A stretch of 64,000 nucleotides of DNA, from positions 79,501 through 143,500 of the forward strand of contig JAODTK010002054.1 in the NCBI GenBank assembly GCA_026419785.1. The letters run 5' to 3'. The notes beneath the pieces are model-generated. The model ran no database searches. It saw only the letters and a list, made by a program, of their open reading frames with translations, and was not told where the DNA came from. The position numbers were made by a program, and so were the translations under genes. Source of the stretch: Sclerodactyla briareus. Lineage: Eukaryota > Echinodermata > Holothuroidea > Dendrochirotida > Sclerodactylidae. This document shows, in pieces, positions 58,606 to 64,000 of this stretch; the stretch's first letter is position 1, and each line of letters begins with the position of its first letter.

Positions 58606-60010
58606 CCAGGCAGGGACATGGATTTCCCGCTCCCCCAAATATCATAAGGTACCGAGGAGGTCCGCCAAACATGAGCATATGGGCGTTCCAACTCAACCCG
58701 TACGCAGGAGAGGTGCGCCATATGTCAAAAGAAAACGCCAGTTGGCTCACGGGCGTCTAAACTTCGGGCAATCCATGCCCTCCCCCCACACTTCCGGAGA
58801 GTCAGTGGCATTAGACACACGGTACAGCCAACGGGTAACCAAGGATTTTTTTGATGCGAAGTGAGGTAGTAAAGAAGGGAGTCAATCTCAGTGAGCGTCA
58901 ATGCTCACTGGAATATAACAGGAATCGGGGGACCAAAACAGAGCCAAAGGCACAGAGCTTGGTTCTCCTGCTCAGATAATGCGACGCCACACACTACAGT
59001 GAAGTCAGACTCATAGGCCAGTACTAACCTCGGGATCACTTGACGCAAAGTCTGACCTATGACACTGCAGAGTGAACGAAGACTTGGTGACTTCCTCGTT
59101 TTGTCCAACACCGGACAGACTGGGGGCACTGTTAAGATTCCACCTGTCCAACAAAGGGACTGAATTCTTCATAGTTTGGTCTATAGCAGCACGGATTTGC
59201 GTCTCGACTGAATCTCTGAAGGGCATCAACCAGGGAGTCCGTGCACGAACTCGGCCACAATAACCACACGCATCGTCCGCGAAGTCTAGGTGGGAAACCC
59301 TGGCTTCACGGTCTCCACCGAATTAGTAGCTGCAGTCGGTACTATCTACAACTCTCTCCATAATCCAGTACATACACGTGTTGAAAAAATAGATACCTTC
59401 ACCCGTCACACCCACCCATAAAGACGGGGAATAAACTCGAGACACACCAGCACCGGACACTTAACCAACCACTCTTCAAGAATACATGGAGGATATCAGG
59501 ATGTGTACCGACTGGTTGGCGACACCACGATGCTCGGAGAATTCATCCAGAGGCCTCCCTACACGATTAGAATCGAAACGCCTTGCAAAAAATATAGATC
59601 AGCCACAAGAAAGCACTATGTGTTCTCGCATTCCGTTCAGACAGGAACGGAAGCGTTCCACAGTGGACTTCTTGGGAGCAAAACCCCGGCCTGGCCTCAG
59701 GCTCAGGGCGCTGCATGCGCAAGCAGCTGACAAAGGATCCTGTTCAGTATGACCTAGCAAAGACTTTTTCAGGTATGAAGGAGATAAACCATCGATAGTA
59801 TTGCCAATCGCGAGTATAAGAGCTCCCCTGCCTTTTACTGCCTGCATTTTAAACTTCCCAGTAGTAGGCATGTCACAGACTCACAGTTCACAAGTGGTTC
59901 AGCCACCAGGGATGCACAGTATTGTAGCACCATGTCCATCGGATGTCCGAGTTCGGGGGCACAGCTGGTACAAAAAACACACCCAAAGATACCACAGCCC
60001 AGCCCATATC
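58606..60010 (-). pseudogene. Non-LTR retrotransposon reverse transcriptase, decayed
   Basis: Conceptual reading on the minus strand, with frame changes and stops, recovers the ordered signature of a non-LTR (LINE-type) reverse transcriptase. First, a KGRG tract at about 59830, where LINEs have a conserved WKGKG-type motif. Then GFAPKKSTVERF (59685-59650). Then an RRFDS motif at about 59580 in the position of the catalytic FDS/FDxxH motif. Then CVSSLFPV (about 59440), FNTCMYWIMERVVDSTDCS (about 59385-59329), and LDFADDAC (59289-59266), the FADD catalytic box. Downstream, fragments resembling the LINE thumb and C-terminal region continue to about 58620. Stop codons include those after 59650 and between the FNTCM and FADD blocks. 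No endonuclease domain or 5' end is identified. Clade (CR1, RTE or other) cannot be fixed by eye. Confidence 0.82.
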
Positions 60011-60675
60011 GGATCCTCTTAGTCAGGACCCTGCCGTCCGTGTATCCAGCCTTGACAGCTGGGCATTCGCAGCCACAGAGGCCGAAATCTGACCATCCCT
60101 AATCAGGGGTCCACAACACCTTAAACGCCTATCCAAGCCAGGCCCTGAAATGATATAACAATTGTTCTAGATGTCAACGGCCACTATTAAAACTTCAAAA
60201 TTGACGGGTTTTGAAGATTTGATAGCAAAATACTTGACATATCAATGGTTTTTTGTAAAATGTAAATATGTGTTCAAATAGGAGTCTGGCCATTAAAAAT
60301 ACAGACAATCTGTATAAAATCTTATCCCTAGTGTTGAAACACAGTTATGATGTTGTTTGGAACCATTATTTGACACAACATTGTCCGCTACTCTCCAGTA
60401 TCGGGGCTACAAGTCCCGGGAAGATTGCAGGGAAATCCCCGGAAAATCGATTACGAAATACCACGCGACACGCGGGGCGGGCCGCGAAAAATCGCTACGT
60501 GACCAATTCGAGAAAACGCTCCGCCCTCGCAAGCCCGCCACGCGTGTTTGGAAACGGCTCCATGTTGAAATAACGATGAGCATTTTAGACGCCCGCCCCG
60601 CAGGCGCCAGCCCCGGGCAGGAAACGCCGACTGTAGGTGTATATGCGCTATATAAGAACCGATGTAGCCTACTAT

Positions 60676-60780
60676 TCATTATATATTATTATTATATTAT
60701 AATTATTATATTATATTATTATTATTATTATTATTATTTGATTTTATTATTATTATTATTATTATATTATGATTATTAAT
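60676..60780 (+). repeat. (ATT)n microsatellite
   Basis: About 100 bp of ATT/TAT repeats between the two copies of the tandem duplication. Confidence 0.9.
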
Positions 60781-61116
60781 CAAACACGGACGAATATAGT
60801 GTTTAAACCTAAACACCTGTGTTTTTCATTATTCGGAAAAAACCATTGCTCGAAATGTCAACGATTACGGCTCACATGTTAAACATTCAAAACAATTGAC
60901 AGTTTGGAGATTTGATTAGAAATACTTGACAGATCAATGGTAAAACATGTAAATATGTGGTCAAATAGGTGTCTGGCCGTTAAAATAGAGACAATCTGTA
61001 TGAAATCTCATACCTAGTGTGGAAACAGTTATCAAGTTGTGTGTTGAACATAATGTGAACAGAACATTGGTCCCTCTACTCTCCATTATCGGGCTACAAG
61101 ACGGTAAGATTGCAGG

Positions 61117-61139
61117 TTTTTTTTTTTTTTTTTTTTTTT
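61117..61139 (+). repeat. T23 tract interrupting the second duplicate
   Basis: 23 consecutive T between 'agattgcagg' and 'gaaatccccgg'. In the first copy these phrases are directly adjacent (60424-60441). Confidence 0.9.
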
Positions 61140-61581
61140 GAAATCCCCGGAATATCGATAACGAAATACCACGAGGAACGCGGGCGGGCGGAAAAAATCG
61201 CTACATGGTTACCGATTTGAGAAAACGACCGCCCGCCCCCCCCGCCCAGCCCGCCCGCCCGCCCCCCGCCCGCGTGATGGAAACGGATCCATTGAAAAAA
61301 CGATTAAGCGATTTTAAAGCCCACCGCCATCCCGCGTGCATGGAAACGCGGGCTTTAGGGGAAAAGTTAACTCAGGGTCCCATAGTGGACCGCCGTCAGT
61401 GAAGGGGACGGGTATAAGGGAAAGGCAGTGTCCATTCGTCACCTTTGAAAATTCTTGCTGAATTTCGAAGATCTGCAAAAATAGTTTTCATACCTAGATA
61501 AATGAGCTGATGAAAATGTCCTGCTTTTTCATATTATACTGAAAATAACTACTTTCACTGTTCTTATCAGTTGGTAATGGT

Positions 61582-62580
61582 CAGGGGCGGGGATCTGTGT
61601 TGAATATTGGGGGGGATATTGAGGGAAGGTACCATTTAAGCGAAAAGCGCCACCATGGGGTGGGCGCGTAGCGTACAATGGAAATTCTTAGTTTTACCAG
61701 ACCCCACAGATTGCAGGGGAACGGAACTTATGGGGGTATATGGCAGTAAGCAACCATCCCTAAAATCTTTCTTTTTTCAATTTTTTATTTCAGAAACATT
61801 CTTGAAGGACTTGATTCCTGTTATTCCGTATAATTCGGGCCACCGTCGTTGTTGACGCGTAGGGCACGATAATTTTTTTTCGTTTTACAGCCACCAGAGA
61901 AGGAAGGAAGGAAAGGAAACGGCAATTCCGGCAATTAAATTTCAGAATTCCATATTTCTAGAAGTTTCTTGAAGGAAACTGATCAAGTGTATTTCCTTAC
62001 AATTTCGGGCCAGCCGCCCCATCAAGTGGACGAGTAGAGTACAAGGGGAAATTTTCGTTTTACGACCCACTTCAGATTGCAGGAAAACGGCAATTCCCGC
62101 GCTGTATGGCAAGTGGAGAAACGTCCTGACAATTGGCAATAATTTTCAGAAAAATTTGTCTTTCAAGAAACGTTCTTGAACGAACTAATTGATGTTATTC
62201 CTTACAATTTAGGCCAGAATCCAGTAGGTCTAGTATAGGTACAAGGAAATTGTGAGCTGTACGAAATCCCTCAGGATGCCGGAAACGGTACTTCCCATGT
62301 TTATGCAGTAAGCAAGATCCCCAAAATTGACAACAAATTTTGAAACGTAAATCTCAAGAAACACTCTTGAAGGAACTGATCATACGTTTATTTCATTACA
62401 ATTCGCTGCCACCATCAGAGTTGAAGCGTACCCTACAAAAAAATAGGCTTAAAGGCCACCCCCCCCCCCCAAGATTGCAGGGAGCGGAACATCCCGCGAC
62501 TTATGGCAGTATTGCAATCACTGAAATTGGAAGTAAAATTTCCGAAAACGATCGATGTTAATCCTTACATTTCTTTTATC
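61582..62580 (+). repeat. Tandem repeat of about 190-200 bp, about 5 units, with hAT-like left end
   Basis: Starts with CAGGGGCGGGGATCTG, a possible hAT-type terminus, and GCGCCACCATG at 61647. Units are then aligned on 'gattgcagg.gaacgg' at about 61711, 62072, 62272 (variant) and 62471, with a partial unit at about 61914. Each is preceded by 'gtacaa...attttcgttttac' and followed by 'agaaac.ttcttgaaggaact' and 'gttattcc.tacaatt'. No right terminus was located. Confidence 0.6.
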
Positions 62581-62962
62581 GTGGTCTCCATACTACCATT
62601 AGCCACTTTGTTGTCTTAGAGGATATCCATCGAGGGACCCTTCCAATTGGGTTGGAGGCTGCCGCAGATTGAAAATTCGCTTGAACATTCATAGAAAATG
62701 TGTTGCATTTTTCGGGGCATTGATTGAAGGAGTTTAGCCAGTCAGCAGACATTTTTCAGATTGTTTCCGCCAAAATTTTGTCCAAATCCCTTCAAATGGC
62801 AGAGGGAAACCCTGAAGAGAAAAGTCCAAATCGGGAAGGGAAAAAAAAAAATCGTCTTCTTGCCCCCCAGCTTAGAAGGCTGGAGAACGCGCATGACTTT
62901 GTAGGACTGCGGTACATCTCTTCGAGGGTTGGTAAACGATTTCCCTAACCATGGACGGTCAC

Positions 62963-63547
62963 CAGGCGCGGGGTTCTGGAGGAAATATTTTGGGGGGGGC
63001 TTTATTTTGTAGCAACCTAATCTAAAGCGGAAGCGCCACCATGGTTGTGTTCGCGTAGCGTACAAGAAGGATTTTTTTTTGAAAATCTCGGACCTGCCAG
63101 ATCACCGGAAACGGCCCCTCTCGCTTCCATCTGGGTGTTGGATAATCTCCATTAGAGCAATGATCAGGTTCTGGTTGACAAAAAAGTTCTTAGAGTGGCG
63201 ACATTATGAAGGGAATCCATGATGTGGGACTCGCTGTTGGCCTGTGGCAGCAGAGGAGGAAGGAGGAAGTTCCTTGAAGTAGGTCGCTTGGCTTATTGAA
63301 TAGTTGTTTCCTGTAGCATGACATGTTTGTTGTCAGTGGTCATTCTGCTACCGGTCAATTTTGCTTGAACCTTCTTTTACTTACAGAATAGACATTATCA
63401 ATTTTCGCCCCGAAACAGCTTGGCAGATAAATTTGCACGTCCTGGCTGCAGACCACAAAAGTTGGGGGGGGGGGGCTTGGAGGAATTTCTTTTTTTGGGG
63501 GGGGGCTGAAGCCCCCCGAGCCCCCCCCCCGTAGAACGCGCCTACTG
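62963..63547. mobile_element. Inverted-repeat element, about 585 bp, hAT-like ends
   Basis: The left end is CAGGCGCGGGGTTCT and the right end, reverse-complemented, is CAGTAGGCGCGTTCTACGGG, which share CAG..GGCGCG..TTCT. Flanking TCAC occurs on both sides (62959-62962 and 63548-63551). The left shoulder contains gcgccaccatggttg (63033) and a unit of the 61.6-kb repeat (accggaaacggc). The right shoulder is a G/C-rich palindrome (gggggctgaagcccccc). No coding frame. The boundaries are provisional. Confidence 0.4.
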
Positions 63548-63641
63548 TCACGTGGGGTAGAATGAACCCATTTGGGGTGCACACCTGTCATGGTCACCAA
63601 ATGTCAATTCGAAGCCAGAACCCGATCATTCAAAAGGGCAA

Positions 63642-63836
63642 TCAGTCCTTTGGCATATTCCACAGGATATAACTTTGGTAGTTAGTGGGAATAGTTGTTG
63701 AGGGAGCATATTCAAACCATACGGTCATATCACCATAGCCGCTGAAGCCAGCGATATGTTGAGGCCGTTCCTCTAACAATAGAGGGGCTATCGCGCTTTG
63801 GATATACCATGGGCCATATATTACCAACCAAAGTGG
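63642..63836 (-). CDS. Unidentified open stretch at window edge
   Basis: A minus frame of about 65 codons, rich in aromatic and proline residues (YGPWYIQSAIAPLLLEERPQ; GYGDMTVWFEYAPSTTIP; LWNMPKD), ends in TGA. Upstream in frame a TGA precedes by about 20 codons. The opposite strand is also open for 61 codons (63809-63994). The composition looks more protein-like than most frames here, but there is no recognised family, start or splice pair. Confidence 0.13.
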   Translation of the reverse strand, partial: PLWLVIYGPWYIQSAIAPLLLEERPQHIAGFSGYGDMTVWFEYAPSTTIPTNYQSYILWNMPKD

Positions 63837-64000
63837 GCGAACAAACCGATCGGTTATACGGTATCATCCTGCACATGAGGAATGACGATGTACGAGAGAA
63901 CAACTCCAACCGCCTGTTCCAAACGGGCTATATCATCAAGTTCGTTTTTGAAAAGTCATCCGGGGCGAAATTTAGTTTGTTGCCATTAACATGAAAATAA

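Larger units (their letters stand above)
60170..61370 (+). repeat. Tandem duplication, about 690-bp spacing
   Basis: 60170-60560 and 60857-61270 align along their length: gatgtcaacg; gaaatacttgaca; aatatgtgttcaaatagg; gtctggcc.ttaaaa; gacaatctgta; ctactctcca; ggctacaag; gaagattgcagg; gaaatccccggaa; aaatacca; gaaaaaatcgctac. Both end in a CpG-rich tract. The spacer holds an ATT microsatellite. The 140-codon plus frame over the first copy is not supported as a gene, because it does not stay open in the second copy. Confidence 0.8.

Noticed and set aside
60357..60779. 140-codon plus frame in the tandem duplication
   Set aside because: Ends in low-complexity tyrosine/isoleucine/leucine from the ATT microsatellite and is not open in the second copy.
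63642..63836. Fragment of a viral capsid-like protein
   Set aside because: The aromatic/proline-rich composition suggested it at first glance, but no motif supports this and the opposite strand is equally open.

Overview
The window reads as gene-poor eukaryotic DNA, most likely from a marine invertebrate. No open frame exceeds about 152 codons, there is no operon-like packing, and splice-like signals, microsatellites, long G/C homopolymers, a tRNA-derived SINE, hAT-type and other inverted-repeat elements and a decayed non-LTR retrotransposon are present. An echinoderm, cephalochordate, hemichordate or similar genome would fit, but no host gene here fixes the taxon. No prokaryotic signature, rRNA gene, CRISPR array or intact protein gene was seen.

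Layout. 0-6.4 kb: mostly featureless, with a 180-bp hAT MITE (2698-2877) and a 208-bp inverted-repeat MITE (5682-5889). 6.4-30.5 kb: dominated by one repeat family, called A here. It has a CCG-rich end and a body packed with AGGTCA/TGACCT hexamers. Two long copies lie in inverted orientation (7161-9225 on +, 26586-30473 on -), and the second contains about five tandem 585-600 bp monomers. Other ends or modules of A lie near 6.4, 12.2, 12.6, 18.8 and 31.3 kb. Between the long copies are several other dispersed repeats, a second copy of the hAT MITE (24433-24617) and a CpG-containing unique stretch near 25.4 kb. 31.6-45.3 kb: two copies of a second family, B, a SINE (44000-44231), and two of the better coding candidates (a decayed frame at 42094-42465 and a possible terminal exon at 42874-43083). 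46.5-54.4 kb: a 940-bp non-autonomous hAT element with a perfect 8-bp target duplication, a possible Ly6/uPAR-like exon (50147-50449), an inverted copy of the 5.7-kb MITE, and a 795-bp element with 25-bp terminal repeats. 57.3-63.6 kb: a nest of elements. It holds an hAT-like element, a minus-strand non-LTR reverse transcriptase pseudogene, an approximately 690-bp tandem duplication, a run of about 190-200 bp repeats and a further inverted-repeat element.

How it works together: no pathway or multi-gene system can be supported. The content is mobile and repetitive DNA with traces of possible exons. The most notable signals are the inverted pair of A copies with a monomer array carrying ordered nuclear-receptor-type half-sites, the clean hAT element, and the recurrent GCGCCACCATG motif shared by otherwise different elements. 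Repeat copies differ by many single-base indels, so either they are old or the assembly is noisy. If it is noisy, real exons may be broken and missed.
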